Positions 23,311-32,483 of a DNA stretch of 64,000 bases are shown piece after piece (position 1 is the stretch's first letter; each line of letters begins with the position of its first letter). The position numbers were made by a program, and so were the translations under genes. The stretch is from Echinicola sp. 20G (GTDB lineage: Bacteria > Bacteroidota > Bacteroidia > Cytophagales > Cyclobacteriaceae), in assembly GCF_015533855.1 (NCBI RefSeq), contig NZ_AP024154.1:1925001-1989000 (forward strand), read 5' to 3'. The notes beneath the pieces were generated by a model, which made no database searches, had not been told where the DNA came from, and worked only from the letters and a program-made list of their open reading frames with translations.

Positions 23311-24225
23311 ATGATTATCACACATGATATTCGATTGAGTAGAATTGTCAGTGGCACCTGGAAAAACACACTCTTGGTCGCCTTCACCTGTTCGATGTCC
23401 TATTTTGTGTATTGGTACTTTATCCAATACCATTTTGAGATGCCGGCCATCATCCCCACTATTTTAGGTACTGCCTTGGCATTTTTTATCGGCTTCAATA
23501 ACAATCAGGCCTATGACCGTTGGTGGGAAGCCCGCAAAATATGGGGAGTATTGGTCAACAGCTCCAGAACCTGGGCCAGAAATGTCATCCACTTGCCCTC
23601 GGCCACAGACAAAATCACGGGTAGCAACCTAGAGCTTATGAAGGAATATGCTGTCAAAAGGCACATTGCATTTCTTTATGCCCTCAAAGAAACTCTGCGA
23701 GGGACCAAGGATGAAGAGTATAAAAAGTACTTGATTCAGAGTGATTTGGACATTATTAAAAATGAAAGTAATAAGCACAATGCCATTCTGAGCTTGCAAA
23801 CTACGGAACTCAAAAGTTGGAAAAGAGATGGACTGATTGATGGGTTTGAATTTCTGGAGCTCAACGGGGAAATCACCCGGTTTTGTGATGAGATGGGCAA
23901 ATCTGAAAGGATTAAAAATACCGTCTTCCCCACCACCTATAATTACTACACCAAAGGGTTTATTTGGTTGTTTAACATTGCCTTTACCCTGGCTGTTGCT
24001 CCCAATGTAGGTTGGAGGGCCATTATTTTTGCGACCGTTATTGGTTATGTTTTCCATACCATCCATTTTATCGGCCATTCTATAGTGGATCCTTTTGAGC
24101 CCATTCCCACTGGAATTCCATTGGACCAAATTACCCGAACGATTGAAATCAATTTGTTGGAGATGATTCGAGAAGAGCATATACCAGCTCCGATCAGTCC
24201 GGTCAATGAGGAGTATGTGATGTAG
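23311..24225 (+). CDS. Bestrophin-family (UPF0187) ion channel
   Basis: A 304-residue membrane protein with the bestrophin layout: an N-terminal segment ending in SGTWKNTL, a helix pair around residues 22-65, and the conserved NNQAYDRWWEARKIWGVLVNSSR stretch (quoted here only in part as AYDRWWEARK). Paired helices follow near residues 215-255, then the DPFEPIPTGIPLDQI neck/tail motif. Bacterial homologues are pentameric cation or anion channels of the inner membrane. It has its own leader after the cluster terminator. Confidence 0.9.
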   Translation: MIITHDIRLSRIVSGTWKNTLLVAFTCSMSYFVYWYFIQYHFEMPAIIPTILGTALAFFIGFNNNQAYDRWWEARKIWGVLVNSSRTWARNVIHLPSATDKITGSNLELMKEYAVKRHIAFLYALKETLRGTKDEEYKKYLIQSDLDIIKNESNKHNAILSLQTTELKSWKRDGLIDGFEFLELNGEITRFCDEMGKSERIKNTVFPTTYNYYTKGFIWLFNIAFTLAVAPNVGWRAIIFATVIGYVFHTIHFIGHSIVDPFEPIPTGIPLDQITRTIEINLLEMIREEHIPAPISPVNEEYVM

Positions 24226-24226
24226 G

Positions 24227-24282
24227 GGGAGTATTGAGTCTGGAGTCAGTAGACAAGAGAGGGGAGACATTAGATTTGATAC
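24227..24282. repeat. Degenerate heptanucleotide array (8 units)
   Basis: Begins 1 nt after the bestrophin stop codon: GGGAGTA, TTGAGTC, TGGAGTC, AGTAGAC, AAGAGAG, GGGAGAC, ATTAGAT, TTGATAC. Closely matches the array at 1605-1667. Confidence 0.75.
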
Positions 24283-24337
24283 GTAGGTATTCAATACAAA
24301 AACCTAAAGCCTTATACCTGGAGTCTAATTTCAGCCC

Positions 24338-24871
24338 TTAAAAAGCACTGGTAAATTCAGGTTCGGGCCAGAGGAAAAGTTGGGTGGTGTCACGCTCTAT
24401 CGTGATGGGGTCAAAATACATTCTGAGTCGGATACTTTCAGGAACTTCCTCTCGGTAATAGTCCATCAGTGTAGAAACGGCTTCAGGTTTTAGGACGCTG
24501 ATATTAACGGGAGCTAAGCCCATTTGAATCATTCCAAGCTTTTTGGCAGCGCCTTTGGCCAGATCAATGGTTCTTCTGGAATTTTGCGGTAGGCGGTCAT
24601 TGATTTTTACGATGATTTCCTTGCCATTTTTTAAGTTGGTCACCCTGACCATCGTACCAAATGGCAGGTTTTTGTGTGCAGCAGTCATGCCCTCCATATC
24701 AAATATTTCACCATTAGCGGTCTTCCGATTATGGAAAAATCTTCCATAATAACTCGCTATTCCCTTCTCAATTAGCAGGGTTGAATCTGGCTCTATCAGA
24801 GTTGGTTGGGAGTATGCCTTAAAGCCAAATAAGGCCAACAAGCAAAGGACCAAAAAACATGTTTTTTTCAT
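24338..24871 (-). CDS. rlpA: RlpA-like septal ring lytic transglycosylase (DPBB domain)
   Basis: 177 residues from the internal ATG at 24871, which begins a clean signal peptide (MKKTCFLVLC...FKAYSQ); a start 66 nt further upstream would bury it behind 22 charged residues. A double-psi beta-barrel follows: GIASYYGRFFHNRKTANGE, AHKNLPFGTMVRVTNL, IVKINDRLPQNSRRTIDLA. RlpA proteins cleave peptidoglycan strands lacking stem peptides. There is no SPOR domain. Divergent from sbcD. Confidence 0.85.
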   Translation of the reverse strand: MKKTCFLVLCLLALFGFKAYSQPTLIEPDSTLLIEKGIASYYGRFFHNRKTANGEIFDMEGMTAAHKNLPFGTMVRVTNLKNGKEIIVKINDRLPQNSRRTIDLAKGAAKKLGMIQMGLAPVNISVLKPEAVSTLMDYYREEVPESIRLRMYFDPITIERDTTQLFLWPEPEFTSAF

Positions 24872-24999
24872 AAGGATCGGCCTACTCAATTTGAATGCCA
24901 AATACGGCCATCGCCTTGAAATAGGTTTGCTTACCAAGTTTTAAGCGCCTAAATTTAATCTGAAATTAGTTTAAAACGAAAATTTCGCATTTTTAAATT

Positions 25000-26238
25000 A
25001 TGTTAAAAATCTTACACTCAGCGGATTGGCATCTTGGGAAGCGACTCCAGGAATATTCCAGGTTGCCAGAACAGCAGCTGGTTTTGAAGGAGATTACGGA
25101 GATTGCCGAGCGCGAAAATGTGGACTTGGTCTTACTGGCAGGGGATCTCTTCGACACTTTTAACCCCAGTCATGAGGCAGTGGAGTTGTTCTATAAAACC
25201 CTCAGGAGGCTTTCCAATGAAGGAAAACGTCCCATTGTGGCCATTTCAGGTAATCATGATAGCACCCAGTTTGTCAGTGCCCCCAACCCTTTGGCCAAGG
25301 AATTGGGTATATTGTTCTACAGTCAGTATGACCAACAATTTACTCCTGAAAAACTGGATAGTGGACTGGAGATTACAAAATCCACATCGGGCTTTGTTGA
25401 ATTGAAATTGCCCCAATTGGAATTTCCTGTGCGGATTATTTTGGCCCCTTATGCCAATGAAGTCTTGCTTAAAACTTATCTGGGTGAAGAGGACAAGGAA
25501 GCCGAATTGCGGAAGGTCTTGGGACAGCAATGGCAAAAAGTTGCTGATGATTTTTGTGATGAAGAGGGTGTCAACCTGTTTATGGGGCATTTCTTTTTTA
25601 TGAAGGAAGGAGAAAAACCAGAAGCAGAACCAGAAAGTGAAAGGCCAATCCTCCATGTAGGAGGTGCTCAGGCCATCTACACCCACTTGATCCCCTCTTC
25701 TATGCAATATGCTGCTCTGGGACATCTCCACCGTTATCATGCCGTGGATCAATCTCCTTGCCCGGTGGTGTACAGCAGCTCTCCCCTCGCTTACAGTTTT
25801 AGTGAGGCGAACCAAGAAAAGAAGGTGGTCTTAATTGAAGCATCACCTGCCCAAGCTGTAAAATACCAAGCCATTCCGCTTAAACAGGGCCGGCCGCTTT
25901 ACCAAAAAAGCTTTAGCACCTTGGCCACCACGCTTGAGTGGCTTAGTGAAAATCCTTATTGTTTTGTGGAAGTGATTTATGAGACGGAAACTTCCATCGA
26001 TGCCGAAACGCGTAAGGCCATTATGAAAGCCCACGATGGTATTGTCAGCTTGATCCCAAAACTTACAGGGGATCATCAACTCGAAGATGGCAGCCTTCAG
26101 GCTGAAGATTTGGGACAAGATATGGGAACCCTGTTTTCCCGCTATTACCAAAGCGCAAAAGGCTTGGAACCCAACGAAGAGATCAAATCACTTTTTAATG
26201 AAATTATCGGACAAACCGACAACGAAGAAACAGCATGA
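25000..26238 (+). CDS. sbcD: Exonuclease SbcCD subunit D
   Basis: 412 residues; Mre11-type calcineurin-like phosphoesterase. Metal-binding motifs are intact: D9/H11 in SADWHLG, D49 in AGDLFD, N85-H86-D87 in SGNHDS, then MGHFFF and ALGHLHRYH. A C-terminal capping domain follows. With SbcC it forms an ATP-dependent dsDNA exonuclease and hairpin endonuclease. Its stop overlaps the sbcC start (ATGA). Confidence 0.95.
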   Translation: MLKILHSADWHLGKRLQEYSRLPEQQLVLKEITEIAERENVDLVLLAGDLFDTFNPSHEAVELFYKTLRRLSNEGKRPIVAISGNHDSTQFVSAPNPLAKELGILFYSQYDQQFTPEKLDSGLEITKSTSGFVELKLPQLEFPVRIILAPYANEVLLKTYLGEEDKEAELRKVLGQQWQKVADDFCDEEGVNLFMGHFFFMKEGEKPEAEPESERPILHVGGAQAIYTHLIPSSMQYAALGHLHRYHAVDQSPCPVVYSSSPLAYSFSEANQEKKVVLIEASPAQAVKYQAIPLKQGRPLYQKSFSTLATTLEWLSENPYCFVEVIYETETSIDAETRKAIMKAHDGIVSLIPKLTGDHQLEDGSLQAEDLGQDMGTLFSRYYQSAKGLEPNEEIKSLFNEIIGQTDNEETA

Positions 26239-29200
26239 TCCCAATTAAACTGGAAATTGAAGGACTTTATTCCTACCGAGAAAAACAGCTGATTGACTTT
26301 ACACAACTTACTGCCGCCGGGCTTTTTGGCATCTTTGGGGCAGTGGGCAGTGGGAAATCTTCCATTTTGGAAGCTGTTTTGCTGGCCCTTTATGGCACCA
26401 CAGAACGCTTGGCCAGTAAGGGAGAGAAAAACAGTATGGTCAACCTTCAAAGCCCTGGGATATATATCAACTTTGAGTTTAAGGCGGGAAAGAACAATGC
26501 CCAAACGTACAAGGCCAGCTACTTGGCCAAGAGAAATACCAAAAACTTTGATGATGTCAAGCCAGCAACCCACACTTTTTATGAAATGAAAGAAGGCAAT
26601 TGGGTGCCTTTGGAGGCCAGGGGGGAAGACTTGGTAGGGATGAAAATGGGTCACTTCAGGCAAACAGTGATCATTCCGCAAGGAAAATTCAGGGAGTTTA
26701 TAGAACAGAAGCCCAAAGACCGGGCGGATATGATGAAAGAGCTTTTTGGTTTGGAACGGTTTGACCTGTCCGAAAAGACCAGAAGGCTGCTTTCTGCGGA
26801 AAAGGAAAAGAAGATCAAACTGGAAACCCAGTTGGAAGGATTGGAGGCTTTTTCCAAAGAAGCCTTGCAAGAGGCAAAGGAAAAGGAGCATGCCCTAAAG
26901 CAGGAAAAAGCAAAATACGAACACATCTTAAAAGAGAAAGATGCCGCTCTTCAACTGGCAAAAACGGTAAAAGAAAAGGCCGAGCAGCTGACTGCTCAGC
27001 GGCATCAATTGAGGGAGTTGGAAAGTCAGCTTCCAGCTTTTGAGCAAAGGAGAAAGCAGCTGGACCAATACCGGAGGGCTTTGACCTTTCTCAAGCCGAT
27101 CATTGATCAGCTTCAAGAGCAGGAGATTGATTTGGAGAAGTACCAAAAGAGTGTGGGAGAGTGTGAGCGATTTAAAATTAGCTTGGCTGAAGAGGTTCAA
27201 CAAAAGGAAGCGCGGTACCAAAAACTTTATCAGGATTTTACTACAAAAGGAGAAAAGGAAGCCCGCATCAGGGATTTGCTCCAGATAAAAGCGCTCAATG
27301 AATTGGCTCTTCAAGAAAGGAAACTGCAAGAACAGCTAAATGTTTTAAAAGAAAAAACGGCCTCTTTCCAAAGTCAAAAGCTAAATCAAGAAACCCAAAT
27401 TCAGGAAATTGAAAAGGAAATAGAGCAGTTGGAAGTGCCAGAGGTGGAGCTTATCAGCCAACTGGAATCTACTTCCCTAGCTCTAAAACAAAACACCGAA
27501 TCCGTCAAAAGACTGTCTGGGCAAATAGAGTCCTTGAAAGCGGAAATGGCCAATCATCAAAAAGAGATGCGCTTGCTTCTTGATGATGCTGATCTTCAGG
27601 ATAGTCATTTTAGCGATAAGCTGGAAGCTGCCCAAAGTGAATGGAATGACCTGCAGAAAGAAAGGGAAATACTTCTGCAGCAGCAAGGACTTTATAGCTA
27701 TACGCAGAATTTGCAAGATGGTCAAGCATGTCCGTTATGCGGATCAACGGAACATCCAGACCCGCTTTCCCACCAGTTTGACTCAGAAAAGCTGACTCAA
27801 AATGAAGTTCGTGTAAAGGCATGCAAGTCTTATCAGGAAAAGCTTCAGAAAGCTAAAGCGGATTATGAAAAGAAGCAGTTGCTATGGGAAGGGCAGCAAA
27901 AGACCTATCAGGAAAAGCAGGAGGAACTTGAGGGACTTTCCTCCCAAAATGAAAGACTGATTGCTTCCATTGAGGGGGTGGACGGCCTGTACGGAATAGA
28001 GCAGTTACTTCAAAAAGCCAAGTCGGATTTTCAGCAGGAAAAAGCACTTCAGCAAAGGTTAAAAGAGCGAAACATAGCCTACAAGCAATTTTTGACAGAT
28101 TCAGAAAAAGACCTGGAAAAAGTCCAAGAGGCGGAACAATCCATCAAGACCTTGCAAACCCAAGTGGATACTAAGTTGAAAGAAATCAATTATCCGGATT
28201 TGCTGGAGAAATACCGTGATGTCCATGCGGATAAAATTGAGCAGGATATCGCCAAGGTAAAGGAATACCTGGAAAACTTGGAAGTCAACCTGCCCAGGGC
28301 ACAGGATGCACTCAAAGAAATACAACAAAAGCAGACCACCAATTTGGCCAATTTATCCACCTACCAACAGCGCTTGGAAGAGGTAAAGACAAAGCTTGCC
28401 CAACTGAAAGACAGGCTTTCCCTGGCTATGGCCGAGCATGGCTTTTCTGATAGTGTGGCAGTTCGTGAATTACTGGAAAGCAAGGTAGAGCCAGCCCTAC
28501 TTGAAGAACAAATTAAGGCGTTCGACAGGCAACTGGATCTTACCAAAGCCAAAATTCAGGAACTGTCCAGTGATGAAGCGGTGGCCAATTTTGATGCAGG
28601 TCAGTTCCAGACTATCATCACCGCTTTTGAAGAAGCCAAGCAAGAGCTGGAAGACTCGCAAAAGACCCTTTCACTCCTAGTAAACCAAATTGAAGAAATC
28701 AAGTCCAGACTTGAGGAAAAGGCAAAACTGGCCCAGCAGTTTAAGCAAGTAGAAAACAGGGAAGCCAATTTAAAGGAACTGGCAGGTTTGTTTCAGGGTA
28801 GTGGCTTTGTAAAATACATCAGCAACATTTACCTCAAGGAGCTGGTGCAGACCGCCAACCTACGCTTTATGAAATTGGCCAAAAACAGTTTAAGCTTGGA
28901 GGTGGATGAAAATAATACCTTCTGGGTGCAAGATCACCTCAATGGAGGAAAGAAGCGTTTGCTGAAAACCCTTTCAGGCGGACAGACCTTTCAGGCGTCC
29001 CTCTGTTTGGCCTTGGCCTTGGCCGAAAAGGTAAAATCCCTGAACAGGGCGGAACAGAGCTTTTTCTTTTTGGATGAAGGTTTTGGTGCCTTGGACAAGA
29101 ATGCATTGAGAACGGTGTTTGATACTTTAAAATCCTTAAGACACGAAAACCGGATCGTGGGCATCATTTCCCATGTGGAGGAGCTCCAGCAGGAAATCGG

Positions 29201-29261
29201 TGTTTTTGCCCAAGTTGAGCTTGATCCGGAAACTGGCAGCCAAGTAAGTTATTCCTATTAA
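26235..29261 (+). CDS. sbcC: Exonuclease SbcCD subunit C (SMC-like ATPase)
   Basis: 1008 residues, Rad50-like. Walker A is GAVGSGKSS (K41); long coiled coils run from about 190 to 840 around a zinc hook CPLC (C499, C502); the ABC signature LSGGQTFQASL and Walker B FFFLDEGFGALD lie near the C terminus. It is the ATPase partner of SbcD and overlaps it by 4 nt. A terminator follows at 29291-29320. Confidence 0.95.
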   Translation: MIPIKLEIEGLYSYREKQLIDFTQLTAAGLFGIFGAVGSGKSSILEAVLLALYGTTERLASKGEKNSMVNLQSPGIYINFEFKAGKNNAQTYKASYLAKRNTKNFDDVKPATHTFYEMKEGNWVPLEARGEDLVGMKMGHFRQTVIIPQGKFREFIEQKPKDRADMMKELFGLERFDLSEKTRRLLSAEKEKKIKLETQLEGLEAFSKEALQEAKEKEHALKQEKAKYEHILKEKDAALQLAKTVKEKAEQLTAQRHQLRELESQLPAFEQRRKQLDQYRRALTFLKPIIDQLQEQEIDLEKYQKSVGECERFKISLAEEVQQKEARYQKLYQDFTTKGEKEARIRDLLQIKALNELALQERKLQEQLNVLKEKTASFQSQKLNQETQIQEIEKEIEQLEVPEVELISQLESTSLALKQNTESVKRLSGQIESLKAEMANHQKEMRLLLDDADLQDSHFSDKLEAAQSEWNDLQKEREILLQQQGLYSYTQNLQDGQACPLCGSTEHPDPLSHQFDSEKLTQNEVRVKACKSYQEKLQKAKADYEKKQLLWEGQQKTYQEKQEELEGLSSQNERLIASIEGVDGLYGIEQLLQKAKSDFQQEKALQQRLKERNIAYKQFLTDSEKDLEKVQEAEQSIKTLQTQVDTKLKEINYPDLLEKYRDVHADKIEQDIAKVKEYLENLEVNLPRAQDALKEIQQKQTTNLANLSTYQQRLEEVKTKLAQLKDRLSLAMAEHGFSDSVAVRELLESKVEPALLEEQIKAFDRQLDLTKAKIQELSSDEAVANFDAGQFQTIITAFEEAKQELEDSQKTLSLLVNQIEEIKSRLEEKAKLAQQFKQVENREANLKELAGLFQGSGFVKYISNIYLKELVQTANLRFMKLAKNSLSLEVDENNTFWVQDHLNGGKKRLLKTLSGGQTFQASLCLALALAEKVKSLNRAEQSFFFLDEGFGALDKNALRTVFDTLKSLRHENRIVGIISHVEELQQEIGVFAQVELDPETGSQVSYSY

Positions 29262-29569
29262 TCGTAAGGAGAATATCATGATCTTGCAAAGGCTCTATCT
29301 ATAGATGGAGCCTTTTTTTATAGAACTGCTCCGTAGTTATATTTTTTAGCCTATCACCTTTTCTATAAATAAGGAAAGGGAGATGTCTCCAAGAAAACTT
29401 TTGACAAGCCCAATAAAATGTATTCCAGTCAAAATTATTTACCTGAAAAAATTAAAAATACAGATGGTTTACAATTCAATACAGTGGCTGTTAGAATAAA
29501 ATTATTCTTGATTAATATAGTTTCTACATACGACAAACACAGTCAAACTAGAACCAAAAAATTACAATT
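29262..29569. other. Intergenic gap between sbcC and the lipoprotein gene
   Basis: Contains the sbcC terminator and then about 250 nt of AT-rich sequence that presumably includes the promoter of the next gene. I found no exact TAnnTTTG element with a good partner, no gene and no repeat. Confidence 0.5.
29291..29319 (+). terminator. Terminator after sbcC
   Basis: GGCTCTATC (29291-29299) pairs with GATGGAGCC (29304-29312) around loop TATA, followed by seven T. Confidence 0.85.
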
Positions 29570-30304
29570 ATGAGCCGAACAAAAATTTTTAGAAATCTCC
29601 TCTTGGTATTTTCTATAAGTGCCCTGATGGCTTCATGTAGCCAAAACGACGAAATGCCTGAAGTTCAAGAAAGTGAAGTTGTACTTTCTGCTAAGGTGAG
29701 CACCAATTTCCCGTCAGATGCAGATGATGGAAGCTTGGTCTTTAAAAATGTGACCGTTACTGATGTGAGTATTTCCGTGAAAGACGTAAAAATGCATCTC
29801 AGAATAGCGGAAAATAAGTCACAGCCTATTAGTATCATCACTCCAAACAAAGGCCCGAAATTTGTGGTCCCTTTAGTGACAGATGAGCATATCTTGCTTT
29901 CTAGAATGGGAAGTTTCCTTGCTCCAAATGGTTTTTATACCAACTTGACTTTTGACCTTACCAAGGCGATGGACCTTCCGGAATCTTCTCCCATGTATGG
30001 GAAGTCTGTTATGGTCAAAGCAGACTGGAAGGGTATTCCCTCTCTGATGTACATGGATTTGGAAGATAAAATTGATATCAAATTTAATGCAGCTACTGAG
30101 ATCACAGCCACACAAGAAATTGTACTTGAACTCTATATGGATCAGTTGCTTATGGGGATTGACCCGGCATTGGTACAAGATGGGGATGGTGATGGTATGA
30201 TCATTGTAGGACCCAATGGGGAAGATGGAAATGAAGCCGTGTATGACATGATTGAAGCCAATCTTGAAGATGCACTTAAGTTGAAAAATGGAGAATTCAA
30301 ATAA
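29570..30304 (+). CDS. Small lipoprotein with acidic Asp-rich loop
   Basis: 244 residues with lipobox LMASC (Cys 23) and an acidic start to the mature part. The body is beta-rich (VTVTDVSISVKDVKMHLRIAENK). Near the C terminus EIVLELYMDQLLMG is followed by DGDGDGMIIVG, an EF-hand-like calcium-loop pattern, and NLEDALKLKNG. The lipoprotein at 53979-54686 has the same layout and a similar ending (LNFNLNKLLENVD ... NLENALSISND), so the two are probably paralogues. No recognised family; location is the periplasmic or outer membrane face. Confidence 0.7.
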   Translation: MSRTKIFRNLLLVFSISALMASCSQNDEMPEVQESEVVLSAKVSTNFPSDADDGSLVFKNVTVTDVSISVKDVKMHLRIAENKSQPISIITPNKGPKFVVPLVTDEHILLSRMGSFLAPNGFYTNLTFDLTKAMDLPESSPMYGKSVMVKADWKGIPSLMYMDLEDKIDIKFNAATEITATQEIVLELYMDQLLMGIDPALVQDGDGDGMIIVGPNGEDGNEAVYDMIEANLEDALKLKNGEFK

Positions 30305-30329
30305 GATTTAAACCCACATATAAACCCTT

Positions 30330-30361
30330 AAAAGGCCTCCAGGTAATTCTGGGGCCTTTTT
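30330..30361 (+). terminator. Terminator after the 29570 lipoprotein gene
   Basis: AAAAGGCC-T-CCAG pairs with CTGG-GGCCTTTTT around GTAATT. It may serve both strands, as the GH127-like gene ends at 30391 on the other strand. Confidence 0.8.
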
Positions 30362-30390
30362 GGTTTTAGGATCTCAAAAGATGTTTATGA

Positions 30391-32430
30391 TCAATTTCTC
30401 TCAAAGGGCATCCAGACCAGCATCTCTCCCTTTCCGCGATTTGCCCAACTGTAGTAGGGTACCAAACGGATAGTTCCTTGATCATATTCCTGAGGATTCA
30501 CAGCCCGATAAAGTGTTTGTTCCCAATTGTCCTCCTGCTGGAAATATACATTTCCCTTTAGACTGATCAGTGTACTTTGACCAATTTCGAAAGGTTCGGG
30601 AGTCCAGTCTTCCTTCAAAGAAATAACGACATCGTCCACAGTTTTGCCTGCGGGTAAGTCCATGGACTCAACACAATAGACCAGTGGCCCTCTTTTTACG
30701 GCTACTTGACCTCTGGTTGCCTCTACCAAAGGGTTGGCTTCCAGAAATTTTATGGGCATTTTTAAGGTCAATTCCACTTGGTCACCTTGTTTCCATTTTC
30801 TGGCAACTTGTGCATATTCTCCAGATTTGAACTGCAGGGGTGCTTCTTCTCCATTAACCTTCAGAACAGATTGATCGCACCAGCCAGGTATCCTTAAAAA
30901 TAAGTTGAAATTATCGGAGGGTATTTTAAGCAAATCCAAAGTGATCTTTTCATCCCATGGGTAGGATGTCCTTTGCTGGATCTCTATTTTTTCACCTTTT
31001 GAATTTGCTGTTTTCAGTTTGTTGCTGCCATATAGATTAATGTATAAACCTTTCTCGGAAAGGCTGTAGGCATAATTGGCTACTTCTGCCAATGTTCTGG
31101 TGACATTGGGGGCACAGCAATTGGAGATGGAGATATAACCTTCACGGACATTGGGCCATCTCAGGGTGTAGTGAAGGTCATCTTTGGCGCTTAAAGGGTT
31201 GGTGTAGAAAAATTCAGTTCCATTCATGCCAATGCCTGAAAGGATGCTGTTATAGAGGTTTAATTCCATCACATCCGCATATTTGGCATCTCCGGTTACT
31301 TGGAGCATTCTCCAGTTCCATAACACATTGCCGATATTGGCGCAGGTCTCATTGTGCGCTGCCGCATTGGGAAGTTGGTAGGGCTTACCATAGGCTTGAT
31401 GGATTTTCTGTACCACAGTGGGATTATAGGATGTCCCATTAGGAGATACCCCATCGTAAAGTGCACCACAACCTCCCGTAATGTACATTTTGCGATAGAC
31501 CACATCTTCCCAGATAGATTCTAGGTTTTCCAATAACTTTGCTTCACCGGTCTCTGCATAAAGATCGGCCACTCCCGCATATAAATAATTGGCCCGAACG
31601 GCATGTCCCATGGCTTCTGTTTGCGCTCTAAAGGGCACACGATCTTGGTTGTCGTCGGTACCATCATCCGTCTTGCCCCGGATATCGATAAGGTTCTTGG
31701 CAAGTTCCAGGTACCTTGGGTCTCTGGTGGTACGGTACATTTCCACCATGCCCATATAATGACTTGGGCAGATGGCATTTCTAGCCAATTGAGGAGAGGC
31801 TTTTTGGTAAAAATCATAGAGGAAATTGGCTACTCCTTTAGCTACTTGAAGGAAATTATCTTTGCCTGTGGCCCGGTAATGAACGCAAGCAGCGGTCATC
31901 AAATGCCCCATATTGTACTTCTCAAATCCCAGTTGCTTTTGCAGCTCTTCCTCACCCAGGGTACCCCAGCGCTCCTCGATCAAAACGGGAGTATGCAAAT
32001 AGCCGTCTTCACGCTGGGCTTGGGCAATAAGGGCAATGGCTTCGTCCATCTGTCGGTCCAGAGCGGGATCTTGGGTTTCTGCATATAGGGCAGCCATACC
32101 TTCAAAGATTTTATAAAAGTCCCCATCATGAAAAGAGGGACCATCAAATTCTCCCTTCATCAATCCAGCGGCAATTTCAAAATTTCGTACGGCATGCGTG
32201 GTCTCCGCATCATGGTATAAGTCCCACATGAAAGGGACCGTTTTTTCTTGGCTCATCTTGAACTTTTCACCCCAAAAACCTCCTGTCCAAGTAACCTCCT
32301 GCAAACCCACGCTCCTTAACTTTACATAAGGGCTTTGGGAATTGTCCATCAGGCCTTTTTGCTGGGCCATGGCCTCATGGGAGGAGCAAAAACTTATTCC
32401 TATTCCTGCAATCACATACTTTAGGTTCAT
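30391..32430 (-). CDS. GH127-like glycoside hydrolase (DUF1680)
   Basis: 679 residues with a signal peptide ending at MAQQ. The (alpha/alpha)6-barrel bears DGDFYKIFEGMAALYAETQD, MGHLMTAACVHYRATGK and PFRAQTEAMGHAVRA, all typical of the family. The catalytic region has E361 and C363 (HNETCAN) and C438-C439 (SNCCAPN). In the characterised beta-L-arabinofuranosidase HypBA1 the motif is C-x-C-C with three zinc-binding or catalytic cysteines; here the first position is serine (S436). Known activities include beta-L-arabinofuranosidase and, in Bacteroides, release of aceric acid from rhamnogalacturonan II. It lies 53 nt after the DUF5703-like gene in the same direction, so they form one transcript. 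Confidence 0.87.
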   Translation of the reverse strand: MNLKYVIAGIGISFCSSHEAMAQQKGLMDNSQSPYVKLRSVGLQEVTWTGGFWGEKFKMSQEKTVPFMWDLYHDAETTHAVRNFEIAAGLMKGEFDGPSFHDGDFYKIFEGMAALYAETQDPALDRQMDEAIALIAQAQREDGYLHTPVLIEERWGTLGEEELQKQLGFEKYNMGHLMTAACVHYRATGKDNFLQVAKGVANFLYDFYQKASPQLARNAICPSHYMGMVEMYRTTRDPRYLELAKNLIDIRGKTDDGTDDNQDRVPFRAQTEAMGHAVRANYLYAGVADLYAETGEAKLLENLESIWEDVVYRKMYITGGCGALYDGVSPNGTSYNPTVVQKIHQAYGKPYQLPNAAAHNETCANIGNVLWNWRMLQVTGDAKYADVMELNLYNSILSGIGMNGTEFFYTNPLSAKDDLHYTLRWPNVREGYISISNCCAPNVTRTLAEVANYAYSLSEKGLYINLYGSNKLKTANSKGEKIEIQQRTSYPWDEKITLDLLKIPSDNFNLFLRIPGWCDQSVLKVNGEEAPLQFKSGEYAQVARKWKQGDQVELTLKMPIKFLEANPLVEATRGQVAVKRGPLVYCVESMDLPAGKTVDDVVISLKEDWTPEPFEIGQSTLISLKGNVYFQQEDNWEQTLYRAVNPQEYDQGTIRLVPYYSWANRGKGEMLVWMPFERN

Positions 32431-32483
32431 TGTTTATTTTTTTTGTAATGACTATTCATTCATGTATCTTTTCTCCCTACCAG

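Noticed and set aside
23629-24294. 221-codon minus-strand ORF opposite the bestrophin gene
   Set aside because: Antisense shadow of a well-recognised membrane protein, with no family features.
24872-24937. Longer N terminus for RlpA
   Set aside because: It would bury the signal peptide behind 22 basic residues; ATG 24871 fits export.
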